Shown here one piece after another: positions 42,774 to 51,568 of a stretch of DNA of 64,000 nucleotides. The translations under genes were made by a program, and so were the position numbers. How positions within the stretch are numbered: the stretch's first letter is position 1; each line of letters opens with the position of its first letter. Source of the stretch: Ruficoccus amylovorans (GTDB lineage: Bacteria > Verrucomicrobiota > Verrucomicrobiia > Opitutales > Cerasicoccaceae); NCBI RefSeq assembly GCF_014230085.1, contig NZ_JACHVB010000060.1, positions 140,833 through 204,832 on the forward strand, given 5' to 3'. The notes under the pieces were generated by a model. It ran no database searches and was not told where the DNA came from. It worked only from the letters and a program-made list of their open reading frames with translations.

Positions 42774-45380
42774 TCAGGACTTGGCCTCGGACTCGGCGTC
42801 GCGGGCCCGGCGGGTGGTCGTTTCCCACTCGTAGGTCGGGCGCGTCAGGTGGCGTTCGGTCACGTGCTTGCGGTTGCCTTTGTGCCACCAGTAGAAGACC
42901 GGGCTGGCGATGAAGATCGACGAGAACGTACCGGTGATAATCCCGATGATGAAGATCAGCGCGAAGTCCGTGACCACGCCCGCTCCAAAGATGTACAGCG
43001 CGAGCGCCGCCAGCAGGGTGGTGACGGAGGTCAGCAGGGTACGCGAGAGGGTGCGGTTGATAGCGTAGTTGCAGACATCGAACAGCGTCATGTCCGGGCG
43101 CAGGTCCAGCTCCTCACGGATACGGTCGAAGACGACGATGGTGTCGTTGATCGAGTAACCGACGATCATGAGGATCGCCGCCACCATCGGGGCGGTAAAC
43201 TGCCCGCTGCCAATCCCGAAAAACTGCCCCACGATGACAAAGATCCCGATCGACATGAGCACGTCGTGGACAGTCGAAACCACGGCCCCGACCCCGTAAC
43301 CGAGTTCGAAGCGCAGCGCCACGTACAGGAGGATACCGGCCAATGAAACCAGGATCGAGAGAATGGCGTTGAAGGTAATTTCGTCGCTGACGGTCGCCCC
43401 GACCGCGCTCTCGCTGACCTTGACCAGTTGCGCATCGGGGAAAGCTTTTTGCATGGCGGCAACCACCTGGTCAACGCGCCCTTCCTCCAGGTCCACCTGG
43501 AGCTTAAGCCGTTCCTTATCGCTGCCGAGCATGCTGAGGTAGCCGGGCTGGATTTCGCCCAGATCGGGATTGGCATCGGCCAACTGCTCGATCTCGGTCA
43601 GGCCTGGCTTGCTGGCCTGCTCGAAATCCATCGTCACTTCGACGCCGCCCCGGAAGTCGATCCCGAGAATGTGCTCGCGGTGCGTCCAAATAACAACCAC
43701 CCCGGCCAGCACGATCAGCCACGAGCAGATGAAGGCCGGACGGCGGTAGGCCAGGAAAGTGAACTTCGCCTTTTCCAGCAGGCTGAAGGGCGAAACCGAC
43801 TTGAGCAGATTCAGGCTGACAAGTATTTCCAGCATGAAGCGGCTCACCACCAGCGCACCGAACATGGAGGCGCCGATACCGATGGCCAGCGTCACCCCGA
43901 AGCCCTTGACCGGACCAGCCCCGAGCCAGATCAGGATGGCGGCGGTCAACAGCGTGGTGATGTTCGCGTCAATAATGGTCGAAAAGGCCTTGGCATAACC
44001 GCCGGCGAGGGCGTTTTTCATGTTCTTGCCCGCCGAAAGCTCTTCGCGCATACGCTCGAAGATGAGGATGTTCGCGTCCACGGCCATCCCGATGGTGAGC
44101 ACGAGCGCGGCCACCCCCGGCAGGGTCAGGGTGCCCCCGACGCTCATGAGAACGCCGAGCACGACGATGACGGACAGTCCGACCGATGCGACCGAGACGA
44201 TACCCGCCAGCAGGTAGTAAAGGATCATGAAGACCACGACCGCTCCGGCACCCAGCAGGGCGGCCTCGATGGAGGAGTCGCGGGCGTCGGCGGCCAGCGT
44301 CGGGCTGACGACGTACTTTTCACCCACCTCCAGTTCGAACTTGAGCGGGTTGTTGAGGACATTGGCCAGTTCCTGGGCCTCAAGCTGGGTAAAGGTGCCG
44401 GTGATGCGGGCGGAGCCGCCGGTGATGGGCTGGCCGTTGTTCAGGCCGAGGGCGCTGTAGAGCTTGCCGTCGAGCACGATGGCCATCTTGCCCGAGCCAA
44501 GGGCGTTGCGGGCCTTGTCCTCGGCCGCAATCTTGCGGGTCATGTCCGCGAAGACATCGCCGCCGTCGCTGGTCATGTTAAGGAGAATCTCGTAGCCACC
44601 GTACTGGCCCTGGATCGGGAAGGCACGGTCCACGATTTCGCCGGTGGCCTCGGGGATGATTTTGACAAAGTAATGCTCCTCAATCGGGTTGCCCTCGCGG
44701 TCGGTGTCTTCGATGACCATCTCCTCGAAGCCGAGCGGAGCCTGCACGCCGGGACCGGGCACGATGTCGCGGTGCACGAGGCGGAACTCCAGGTGGGCCG
44801 GTTTCTTGAGTGCGTCGGCGGCTTCGGGGTTCTTTTCCAGGTCGAGTCCGGGCAGTTGGACTTCGATCTGGTTATTACCGACCGGGCGGATGATCGGCTC
44901 GGCCACGCCCAGGCCGTTGACACGGCTCTCCATGATGCGGACGGCCTCCTTGAGCTGGGCGCTGGCGACCTGATCGTTCTCGGGCTGGTCCTTGAGCTTG
45001 AGCGTGAAGGCCACGCCCCCGGCCAGATCGAGGCCCTTGCGGAGCTTGCCGCGGGACTCCTCGTAGAGGACGTTCATGATGACGTCGTTGCGCTTGTCCT
45101 GATTCTTGACCAGCACGAGGTCAACATCCGGGTAGAACTTGTGGTAGAGGTCCACCTTCTCGGCCTTGGCCTGTTCCTTGATCGCCAGAAACAGCGGCGT
45201 GGTGTCGTTCACCCGCTCCTCGGCCCGCTCAAGAAAGGCCTGGTAGTCGGCCTGGTTGGCGGTGGCGCGGGTCAGGATGAACTCGTCAAAGTCCTTGTCC
45301 TCCATCGGGAGGAGGTTGAGCACGGCCCAACCGACGATAACAACGCTGAGGATCAGTTTCCAGATGATGGAACTTTTCAT
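42774..45380 (-). CDS. secDF: fused SecDF protein translocase subunit
   Basis: The 868-residue inner-membrane protein combines SecD and SecF, which use the proton gradient to pull proteins through SecYEG. SecD covers about residues 1-560: a first helix, a long periplasmic P1 region (VRIMESRVNGLGVAEPIIRP, PGLDLEKN), then helices with TLAADARDSSIEAALLGAGA and the NILIFERMREEL motif. SecF covers about 570-868: GIDFRGGVEVTMDFEQ, then SINDTIVVFDRIREEL. SecD and SecF are separate genes in E. coli. The gene follows yajC by 27 bases. Confidence 0.95.
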   Translation of the reverse strand: MKSSIIWKLILSVVIVGWAVLNLLPMEDKDFDEFILTRATANQADYQAFLERAEERVNDTTPLFLAIKEQAKAEKVDLYHKFYPDVDLVLVKNQDKRNDVIMNVLYEESRGKLRKGLDLAGGVAFTLKLKDQPENDQVASAQLKEAVRIMESRVNGLGVAEPIIRPVGNNQIEVQLPGLDLEKNPEAADALKKPAHLEFRLVHRDIVPGPGVQAPLGFEEMVIEDTDREGNPIEEHYFVKIIPEATGEIVDRAFPIQGQYGGYEILLNMTSDGGDVFADMTRKIAAEDKARNALGSGKMAIVLDGKLYSALGLNNGQPITGGSARITGTFTQLEAQELANVLNNPLKFELEVGEKYVVSPTLAADARDSSIEAALLGAGAVVVFMILYYLLAGIVSVASVGLSVIVVLGVLMSVGGTLTLPGVAALVLTIGMAVDANILIFERMREELSAGKNMKNALAGGYAKAFSTIIDANITTLLTAAILIWLGAGPVKGFGVTLAIGIGASMFGALVVSRFMLEILVSLNLLKSVSPFSLLEKAKFTFLAYRRPAFICSWLIVLAGVVVIWTHREHILGIDFRGGVEVTMDFEQASKPGLTEIEQLADANPDLGEIQPGYLSMLGSDKERLKLQVDLEEGRVDQVVAAMQKAFPDAQLVKVSESAVGATVSDEITFNAILSILVSLAGILLYVALRFELGYGVGAVVSTVHDVLMSIGIFVIVGQFFGIGSGQFTAPMVAAILMIVGYSINDTIVVFDRIREELDLRPDMTLFDVCNYAINRTLSRTLLTSVTTLLAALALYIFGAGVVTDFALIFIIGIITGTFSSIFIASPVFYWWHKGNRKHVTERHLTRPTYEWETTTRRARDAESEAKS

Positions 45381-45407
45381 GGGGAAAGAAGGTGGCGGAG
45401 CGTTTTC

Positions 45408-45776
45408 TTACTTGGCCTGCTCGGCCGGGACGGTCGGCTGGATGTCCTTGCCCTCGTCGCCGGGGGCCAGCACGCTGGTGACGAAGTTCTTGGCCAGTTC
45501 AGCCTTGGTGCCGTCCACCAGCTTGATCACAAGGCGGTCGCTCTTGACGTTGGAGATGGTGGCGTAGAGCCCTCCGTTGGTCACGATGCGGTCGCCGATC
45601 TTGAGGGCTTCGATGCGCTTCTGGTGCTCCTTCTGCTTCTTGCGCTGCGGGGCGATGACCAGAAAGTACATCCCGCCGAACATCAGAATGAGAATCAGAA
45701 AGGTACCCCCCATGCCGCCGCCGGGTTGATCGGTGGCCGCCTGGGCAAGTGCGGTAATAAATGCGGTTGTGCTCAT
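45408..45776 (-). CDS. yajC: preprotein translocase subunit YajC
   Basis: The 122-residue protein has one membrane helix (GMGGTFLILILMFGGMYFLV, about 21-40) followed by the conserved PQRKKQKEHQKRIEAL and KIGDRIVTNGGLYATISNVK. This is the YajC signature. It associates with SecDF in the holo-translocon. The order yajC-secDF is the common one. A Pro/Glu-rich tail (KDIQPTVPAEQAK) ends the protein. Confidence 0.95.
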   Translation of the reverse strand: MSTTAFITALAQAATDQPGGGMGGTFLILILMFGGMYFLVIAPQRKKQKEHQKRIEALKIGDRIVTNGGLYATISNVKSDRLVIKLVDGTKAELAKNFVTSVLAPGDEGKDIQPTVPAEQAK

Positions 45777-46089
45777 GATTTAAATTCAGGAAAACCGTCG
45801 AGGTAAGAGCAGCGCCCCCCAAAAGGCAAGAGGATTGTCAAGCCCTCCGGCCTCTCCCGGCCAATGGCCAAACGCCCCCGCAGCCGGAACGGACGAAGCC
45901 GCGACGATAGAGACGAACCGCGCCTGCTCCCCCGCCCCGCACGCCCGGCGACCTTCACGCACCGCAGCAGCACAGGCGCGGGACGGGATTGGCGGGACGG
46001 ATTCTGTCACTCCCCGGCCCCGCCGAAACCGGAAGTTTACACTTCCGAGTGCCTGCGGCCTTGATTCGCCGGAGAAATTGCACTAGCGG
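45777..46089. other. divergent intergenic region between yajC and speA
   Basis: This 313-base GC-rich gap should carry the promoters of yajC-secDF and of speA. A hairpin CGGAAGT-ttac-ACTTCCG lies at 46030-46047, 43 bases before the speA start, and may affect its expression. No ORF, tRNA or riboswitch pattern that I know was seen. Confidence 0.5.
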
Positions 46090-48060
46090 ATGGGCTTGCA
46101 AAACGGTGAGCAGGATAACTGGTCGGCCTCATCGGCCGACGCCTACTACGGCTTTTCACGCTGGGGAAAGGGACACTTCTCCGTCGATCCCGACGGGGCG
46201 CTCTGCGTCCACCCCATGGCTGACGCGCGCAAGATCCGCCTGACGGACGTGCTCGAAGAGGCCCGCCAGATGGGCCTCTCGGCCCCGCTGACCATCCGCG
46301 TGCAGGATTTACTGCGGCGGCGGGTCGTCGAGCTGAACGAGGCCTTTGGCGCCGCCATCGAGGCCGAACAGTATGAGGGGCGCTATCAGGGGGTCTTCCC
46401 GATCAAGGTCAACCAGTTGCGTGAGGTCGTGGACGAAATCCTCGACGCGGGCAAGCCGTGGCACTTCGGCCTGGAGGCCGGGAGCAAGCCCGAGCTGCTC
46501 ATCGCCCTGGCCATGCTCCAGACCAAAAACGCCCTGCTCGTGTGCAACGGCTACAAGGACGCCGACTACATCCGCCTGGCCATGCTCGGCACCCGCCTGG
46601 GCAAAAAAGTCGTCGTCGTGATCGAGCAGCCCTCCGAGGCGGACATGATTATCCAGCTCTCGCGCGAGACGGGTGTGACCCCGATCATCGGCCTGCGCCT
46701 CAAGCTCAGCACCACCGGCGAGGGCCGCTGGTCCACCTCCAGCGGCGACCACGCCAAGTTCGGCCTCTCGGCCCCGGAGCTGGTCTCGGTCGTCAAAAAA
46801 CTCCGCCGGGCCGGGCTCAAGGATTTTATCCAGCTCGTGCATTTCCACATCGGCTCGCAGGTGCCGAGCATCATTACCTTGAAAAAAGCCGTGGTCGAAG
46901 CCGCCCGCTTCTACTGCGAACTGCACCGCATGGGGCTGCCCATGAAGTACCTGGACTGCGGCGGCGGCCTCGGGATCGACTACGACGGCTCGCGCAGTAA
47001 CTTTGACAGCTCGGCCAACTACTCCCTCCAGGAGTACGCCCGCGACATGGTGTTCAACATCAAGAGCGTGTGCGAAAGCTCCGAGGTGCCCGTGCCCGAC
47101 ATCGTGACCGAGAGCGGCCGGGCACTCGTTGCCCTGCACTCGATCCTGATCGTCGAGGTGGTTGACAACATCGCCAAAAACGACGAGCCCGCCGACATCT
47201 CCAAGCGCAAACGCAAGCCCCGCGAGCCGCAAGTGCTCAAGGACTTGCGCGAAATCCTCGACGGCGACGAACACTGGACCCCGCTGGAGCGTTTTCATGA
47301 CGCCCAGCAAAAAAAGGAGGAGGCGCAGTCACTGTTCAGCCTCGGCTACCTCGACCTGGAAAGCCGCGCCGAGACCGAGCGCCTCTACTGGGAAATCTGT
47401 CGCCGCCTGCGCACCGCCACCAGCGTGCGCGGCTACGTGCCCGAGGAACTGGCCGAACTCAACGCCACCCTGGCCGAGCAGTACGTGTGCAACTTTTCCG
47501 TCTTCCAGTCCCTGCTCGACCACTGGGCACTGGACCAGCTCTTTCCCATCGCCCCGATCCACCGGCTCGACGAGGAGCCGACCGTCGAGGCCACGCTGGT
47601 GGACATCACCTGCGACTCCGACGGCAAGGTGAACCAGTTCATCGACCTGGAGGACGTCAAGCAGTCCCTGCGTCTGCACCCGCTCGAACCCGGCAAGCCC
47701 TACCACCTGGGCGTGTTCCTGGTCGGGGCCTATCAGGACATCATGGGCGACCTGCACAACCTCTTCGGCCGCGTCAACGAGGTCCACGTCTTCCTCGAAG
47801 ACGACGAGGAGGACGGCTACTACATCGAGGAAACCATCAGCGGCTTCACCACCGACGAGGTGCTCGGCTTCATCCAGCACAAGGGCTCGGACCTCATCCG
47901 CCAGATGAAAAAGCAGATCGACCGCGCCACCCGCAACGACCAGGTCAAGCCCCGCGAAGGCGTCCGCATGCTCAGCCTCTACACCGACCTCATCGGCGAA
48001 AAGACTTACCTCAAATCACCGGGCCAGCAGAAAGCCCGCCGCCGCCGCAAGGGGAGTTGA
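46090..48060 (+). CDS. speA: biosynthetic arginine decarboxylase
   Basis: The 656-residue PLP enzyme of fold-type III (alanine-racemase-like barrel) makes agmatine for polyamines. The PLP-lysine region is GVFPIKVNQLREVVDEILDA. HFGLEAGSKPELLIALAM and FHIGSQVPSIITLKKAVVEA follow, with CGGGLGIDYDG and the C-terminal substrate region DITCDSDGKVNQFID. Length is close to E. coli SpeA (658). A short low-complexity insert (SKRKRKPREPQVLKDLRE) falls mid-protein. Downstream agmatinase genes are not in the window. Confidence 0.94.
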   Translation: MGLQNGEQDNWSASSADAYYGFSRWGKGHFSVDPDGALCVHPMADARKIRLTDVLEEARQMGLSAPLTIRVQDLLRRRVVELNEAFGAAIEAEQYEGRYQGVFPIKVNQLREVVDEILDAGKPWHFGLEAGSKPELLIALAMLQTKNALLVCNGYKDADYIRLAMLGTRLGKKVVVVIEQPSEADMIIQLSRETGVTPIIGLRLKLSTTGEGRWSTSSGDHAKFGLSAPELVSVVKKLRRAGLKDFIQLVHFHIGSQVPSIITLKKAVVEAARFYCELHRMGLPMKYLDCGGGLGIDYDGSRSNFDSSANYSLQEYARDMVFNIKSVCESSEVPVPDIVTESGRALVALHSILIVEVVDNIAKNDEPADISKRKRKPREPQVLKDLREILDGDEHWTPLERFHDAQQKKEEAQSLFSLGYLDLESRAETERLYWEICRRLRTATSVRGYVPEELAELNATLAEQYVCNFSVFQSLLDHWALDQLFPIAPIHRLDEEPTVEATLVDITCDSDGKVNQFIDLEDVKQSLRLHPLEPGKPYHLGVFLVGAYQDIMGDLHNLFGRVNEVHVFLEDDEEDGYYIEETISGFTTDEVLGFIQHKGSDLIRQMKKQIDRATRNDQVKPREGVRMLSLYTDLIGEKTYLKSPGQQKARRRRKGS

Positions 48061-48065
48061 TTCTT

Positions 48066-48224
48066 TTTTTGGGGAAAATCCGTAGATTGGGAAATTTGTA
48101 AGTTCGTAGATTCGCGGGCCGGGGGCGCTGAGTGGGCTTGAATGCCGAGTGGATTTGAATCCCACCTGCAAACGTCGTCCCTTTACGAACCTGTAAATTT
48201 ATAAATTTACGAATTCCCCAAAAA
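48066..48224. repeat. imperfect palindrome with A/T-rich arms
   Basis: The left arm (48066-48107, beginning TTTTTGGGGAA) and the right arm (48183-48224) are imperfect reverse complements. The right arm contains the perfect palindrome GTAAATTTATAAATTTAC at 48193-48210. About 75 GC-rich bases lie between. It starts just after the speA stop and may end transcription as well as being an intergenic element. Confidence 0.6.
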
Positions 48225-48279
48225 TCCTCCCTCCACGGACGGGCTTGCTTTTGCGGGGCGGATGCGGTATCCGGCTGGC

Positions 48280-48834
48280 ATGAAATTCCTCCCCGCCGCC
48301 CTGGCCGCGCTTCTGGCGCTGGCTGCCCCCGCTTTTTCCCAGACCGCGCCTGACGCCGACAAAACGGCCCCGGCCAAGGCCCAGCCCGCCGACAGCGAAC
48401 CCGCCGACAGCCTCGTCAACGATGGCGAGATGCGCCCCTATCTGGGAGGCTGGCTCGGCGAGTACGGCGGTATCTGCGCCTACACCAACGAAGGCCCCAA
48501 GCCGGCGGAAGTCTCCGTTCAGGTAAACATCCGGCAGACGATGGAACCTTCTCACATCAGAATTGACACCCCCGCAGACGGAAGCGCTCCCATCATTACC
48601 ATTTTCATCAACAACTCCCCCACCGCCACCGACGAGCGCATGAAAGTCACGGCGGAAACGCTGGAAATGGCCCCCAAGTACGCCGACCCGGTCTCCTTCG
48701 AGGCCAAGCGCATCACCGGCGGCTTTGGCGGCACCGAATCGCTCATCGACGGCGAAATCAAGATCTACCGCATCTCCCTCAACGCCGCCCCCAAGCCCGT
48801 CGAAACCTACCGCTTCCGCATCGGCGAGGAGTGA
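48280..48834 (+). CDS. secreted protein of unknown function
   Basis: From ATG 48280 the product has 184 residues with a signal peptide (MKFLPAALAALLALAAPAFS, cleavage after FSQ). A Pro/Ala/Asp-rich linker follows (TAPDADKTAPAKAQPADSEP), then a compact domain with WLGEYGGICAYTNEGPKPAE and ITIFINNSPTATDERMKVTA. The ATG 18 bases upstream would lengthen the n-region without benefit. No family was recognised. It is likely periplasmic or exported. Confidence 0.7.
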   Translation: MKFLPAALAALLALAAPAFSQTAPDADKTAPAKAQPADSEPADSLVNDGEMRPYLGGWLGEYGGICAYTNEGPKPAEVSVQVNIRQTMEPSHIRIDTPADGSAPIITIFINNSPTATDERMKVTAETLEMAPKYADPVSFEAKRITGGFGGTESLIDGEIKIYRISLNAAPKPVETYRFRIGEE

Positions 48835-48867
48835 ACGGGGAAACGGGCGAACCACGTCTTTCGGCTT

Positions 48868-48966
48868 TTTATTTTCTGGCCACAGAGCACACAGAGAAGG
48901 CACTGAGTGCACAGAGAGGTCGCTCTTTGATTTCTCCCTCTGCGTCTTTGCGCCTCTGCGGTTAAA
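48868..48966. repeat. CACAGAG-family repeat, left copy flanking a methyltransferase gene
   Basis: The segment 48878-48919 starts GGCCACAGAGCACACAGAG. Its close reverse complement lies at 49872-49911. The segment 48938-48966 ends CTCTGCGGTTAAA and resembles the right arm at 26780-26809. The two parts of this region are themselves a loose palindrome. Confidence 0.75.
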
Positions 48967-49045
48967 AAAACAAAAAGTATCCGGGCCGCAGAAACGGAGC
49001 GTGCCCGGCACTCGGGCCTATCGGCGACATTCTCCAGCCGTCGCT

Positions 49046-49780
49046 TTAATCGGCCTTGGGCTTGATGGCCACGTAAGCGCCGAAGCAGGAGTTCTTGTGT
49101 AAAACATCGACCTGGGCGAAGCCGACTCGCCGCAGCAGCTCGATTTGAAACGTCATGCCCCGGGGCGAATCCTCGGCCTCGATGTAGTCGAACACCTTTT
49201 GCCGGTACTCCTCGCCCCCAAGTGAGCGCAGGTAGTCGCCGTAACGCGCCCACATGGCGGCGTGAACCTGCGGGTCGTCGTGGAAAAATATGTCGCTGAC
49301 AAAGAGCGCCCCACCCGGGGCCAGCAGATCATAGATCTTTTGAAAGGCCCGGAGCCAGTCCTCGTCGTCGCGCAGGTGGTGGAGCACGGCGGCGGCCACG
49401 ATCAGGTCGTAATGCCCGGCGGGCAGATCCAGTTCGCGCAGGTCCCCGCAAAAGGTCCGCACCTCCCCCGATTCCTCGGCCCGGACCCGCTCGGCGGCCC
49501 GCTCCAGCATGCGGTCGCTCAGGTCGAGCAGGTCGCAGTCCAGCCCCGGCCGGGACCGCAAAATTTTAATCGTGTTGTTGCCTGCCCCGCAGCCGATGTC
49601 CAGCAGCGTCCGCGCGCCGGGGACGATCTTCGGCGCGAGGTCCGAAATCAGGTCGAGCATGAGCGGGGCGTCAATCACCGCCTGCTGGCCGGTTTCGAGG
49701 TTGGAGAAGCGCTCCACGTCGTTGTCGAAGCGTTCCTTGATCTGCGCGTTGGTAGATTTTTTGTCGAGTGGTGTGCTCAT
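49046..49780 (-). CDS. class I SAM-dependent methyltransferase
   Basis: The 244-residue protein has a Rossmann methyltransferase core with motif I LLDIGCGAGNNTIKIL (about 60-75), motif II DCDLLDLSDRMLERA, and motif IV DLIVAAAVLHHLRDDEDW, then the FVSDIFFHDDP strand. The overall plan is like CmoA and ubiquinone-type methyltransferases, but I cannot name the substrate. The gene stands alone and is flanked on both sides by inverted copies of the CACAGAG repeat (48878-48919 and 49872-49911), about 950 bases apart. Confidence 0.85.
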   Translation of the reverse strand: MSTPLDKKSTNAQIKERFDNDVERFSNLETGQQAVIDAPLMLDLISDLAPKIVPGARTLLDIGCGAGNNTIKILRSRPGLDCDLLDLSDRMLERAAERVRAEESGEVRTFCGDLRELDLPAGHYDLIVAAAVLHHLRDDEDWLRAFQKIYDLLAPGGALFVSDIFFHDDPQVHAAMWARYGDYLRSLGGEEYRQKVFDYIEAEDSPRGMTFQIELLRRVGFAQVDVLHKNSCFGAYVAIKPKAD

Positions 49781-49871
49781 GGGTAAATGGCTAAATGGTT
49801 AAAATGGCTAATTGCTATTTTTTACGTCCCCTCGGCCCCACAATAGGTATTCAGAGATCCAAAGAATAAAG

Positions 49872-49921
49872 CCTCTGCGCGCTCAGTGCCTCCTCTGTGT
49901 GCTCTGTGGCCAGAAATATTA
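49872..49921. repeat. CACAGAG-family repeat, right copy (inverted)
   Basis: 49872-49911 is the reverse complement of 48878-48919 with few mismatches, and the match continues loosely (CTGGCCA..., then an A/T-rich end) to about 49921. Just upstream, 49786-49815 is a small tandem run of TAAATGGCTAAATGG-like units. Confidence 0.75.
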
Positions 49922-49953
49922 AAACCAAAGCGGCAAGCTCAGCCCCACCCCCG

Positions 49954-50826
49954 CTAGACCGAGGCGGCGCGGCGCTTGCGGGCCTGCGCGTAGAGAACCA
50001 CCCCGAGCCCGAAGGCGAAGGTCAGCACCGAGTAAAACGTCCCCCGGCTCAGCCCGAGGATCAGGCTGATCCCCTCGTCCGGCTCGCGGAACAGCTCGCT
50101 GATGACCCGGCCCACCGCGTACACCATGAAAAATTCGCCCAGCAGGGAGCCGGGGGCGCGCTTTTTCGGGTCGGTCAGCCAGAAACGCGCCTGAAGGTAA
50201 ACCAGCAGGACCAGCCCCTCGAAAAACGCCTCATAGAGCTGCGAAGGATGCCGGGGGGGGATCAGCACCAGCGGTGTGCCCTCGGGCATGCTTTTGGGAA
50301 AAATAAAGGCCCAGGGCACTTCGGCGATTTTGCCCCACAACTCGCCGTTGATAAAATTCGCCACCCGCCCGAAAAGGATGCCCGCCGGGGCCAGGGTGAC
50401 GGTGATGTCCGCGATTTTCCAAAAACTCTGCCCCACTTTTCTGGAAAACAGCAGCACCCCCAGGTAAATCCCGACAAAGCCGCCGTGACTGGCCATGCCC
50501 CCCTCCCAGACTTTGAAGAACGAGAGCGGGTTGCTGAAAAACGCCCCCGGCGTGTAGAGCAGCATGTACCCGAGCCGCCCGCCCACCAGCGTGCCGATGA
50601 TGATGTAGGTCATCAGGCTCATCTGCTGCTCGGGATTCAGGGGCGAGCGACCGCGCTTGAAGTACAGGCGCAGCAGCAACGCCCCCACGACGAAGCCCAT
50701 CACATAAGCCAACCCGTACCAGCGCACGCCCGGCAGGGGCATCCACTCGGGGAAATGGATCAGGATCGGGTCAAAATCGCAGACCGGATATTGCAGCTCG
50801 GCGGCGTCCATAAAGCCAAGCACCAT
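49954..50826 (-). CDS. lgt: prolipoprotein diacylglyceryl transferase
   Basis: Lgt adds the diacylglyceryl group to the lipobox cysteine of pre-lipoproteins in the inner membrane. The 290-residue polytopic protein shows the family motifs GTLVGGRLGYMLLYTPGAF, KVWEGGMASHGGFVGIYLG, the signature GRVANFINGELWGKIAE with the essential Arg/Asn/Glu, and PRHPSQLYEAFFEG. The lipoprotein gene at 50884-51387 on the same strand is 57 bases upstream and could share its transcript. Confidence 0.95.
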   Translation of the reverse strand: MVLGFMDAAELQYPVCDFDPILIHFPEWMPLPGVRWYGLAYVMGFVVGALLLRLYFKRGRSPLNPEQQMSLMTYIIIGTLVGGRLGYMLLYTPGAFFSNPLSFFKVWEGGMASHGGFVGIYLGVLLFSRKVGQSFWKIADITVTLAPAGILFGRVANFINGELWGKIAEVPWAFIFPKSMPEGTPLVLIPPRHPSQLYEAFFEGLVLLVYLQARFWLTDPKKRAPGSLLGEFFMVYAVGRVISELFREPDEGISLILGLSRGTFYSVLTFAFGLGVVLYAQARKRRAASV

Positions 50827-50883
50827 GACGCCCGCCCGCGCCCGCGTCCAACTCTTTTAGCCGGAAGATTCGAAGGGCTGGAT

Positions 50884-51387
50884 TTACCGCTTCAGCCGGG
50901 CGCCGGTGTAGAGCTCTCTGAACGTGTCCGGCTTGGAGATATTTTCCCGCAACGCCTGCTGAAGCGCATCGGAATTGGCAAATTCGCCCTTTAACATCAG
51001 CAGGGACAGATTCAGATGATCGCCGTTCCGGTCGAGCTTACCCAGGAGATAGACTTTTTCGTTCTTCTTGAACGTACCATCGTTGAGCCCTTGCAGTTGC
51101 AGGTAGCGCACACCGTCAAACTCGACCGGCCACGCACGGTAACACTGCGTTTTCTCGGCATAACCGGTCGTGGCCACCACGTACTCGGTGGCTGAGAGCT
51201 GCGAGACCACGGCCGTGATGGAGTTGGCCGGGTCATCGGGCTGGACCAGCGTCCAGGTGCCAAGGAGAGCGGGATCGACGGGAACATTGGCCTCTTCTGC
51301 CAACGGCACTTCATAGACGCAACCTCCCAGCAGGAGGGCTACTCCCAGCCCAAGCGCGGCCAGGAGGGAAACGAAACGCGTTTTCAT
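50884..51387 (-). CDS. lipoprotein of unknown function
   Basis: With start ATG 51387 the protein has 167 residues. MKTRFVSLLAALGLGVALLL precedes GGC, a clear lipobox with Cys23. The mature part (VYEVPLAEEANVPVDPALLG) runs into a beta-rich domain with GVRYLQLQGLNDGTFKKNEK and the tail NISKPDTFRELYTGARLKR. An earlier in-frame start would add an arginine-rich extension. It may be co-transcribed with lgt, which would process it. No family was recognised. Confidence 0.75.
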   Translation of the reverse strand: MKTRFVSLLAALGLGVALLLGGCVYEVPLAEEANVPVDPALLGTWTLVQPDDPANSITAVVSQLSATEYVVATTGYAEKTQCYRAWPVEFDGVRYLQLQGLNDGTFKKNEKVYLLGKLDRNGDHLNLSLLMLKGEFANSDALQQALRENISKPDTFRELYTGARLKR

Positions 51388-51568
51388 CGGTTTTTCAGGG
51401 TTGGATAAAGAGAATCGTACGGATCGGCGCCGTTCAGGGCCAGCCGTCCTTAAAGGCATACGCAAGGAGCCAACAGCCGGTCAGGAAAAGCGCGACACAG
51501 CCAAGCAGGACCAGAACCAAAAGCACAAGGACAAGATATGCCCCCGCCGGGCGAGAGTCAAGCAGGCG

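Noticed and set aside
43428..45806. 792-codon open frame antisense to secDF and yajC
   Set aside because: secDF and yajC are unmistakable. The antisense product is a His/Asp/Glu-rich string without family features.
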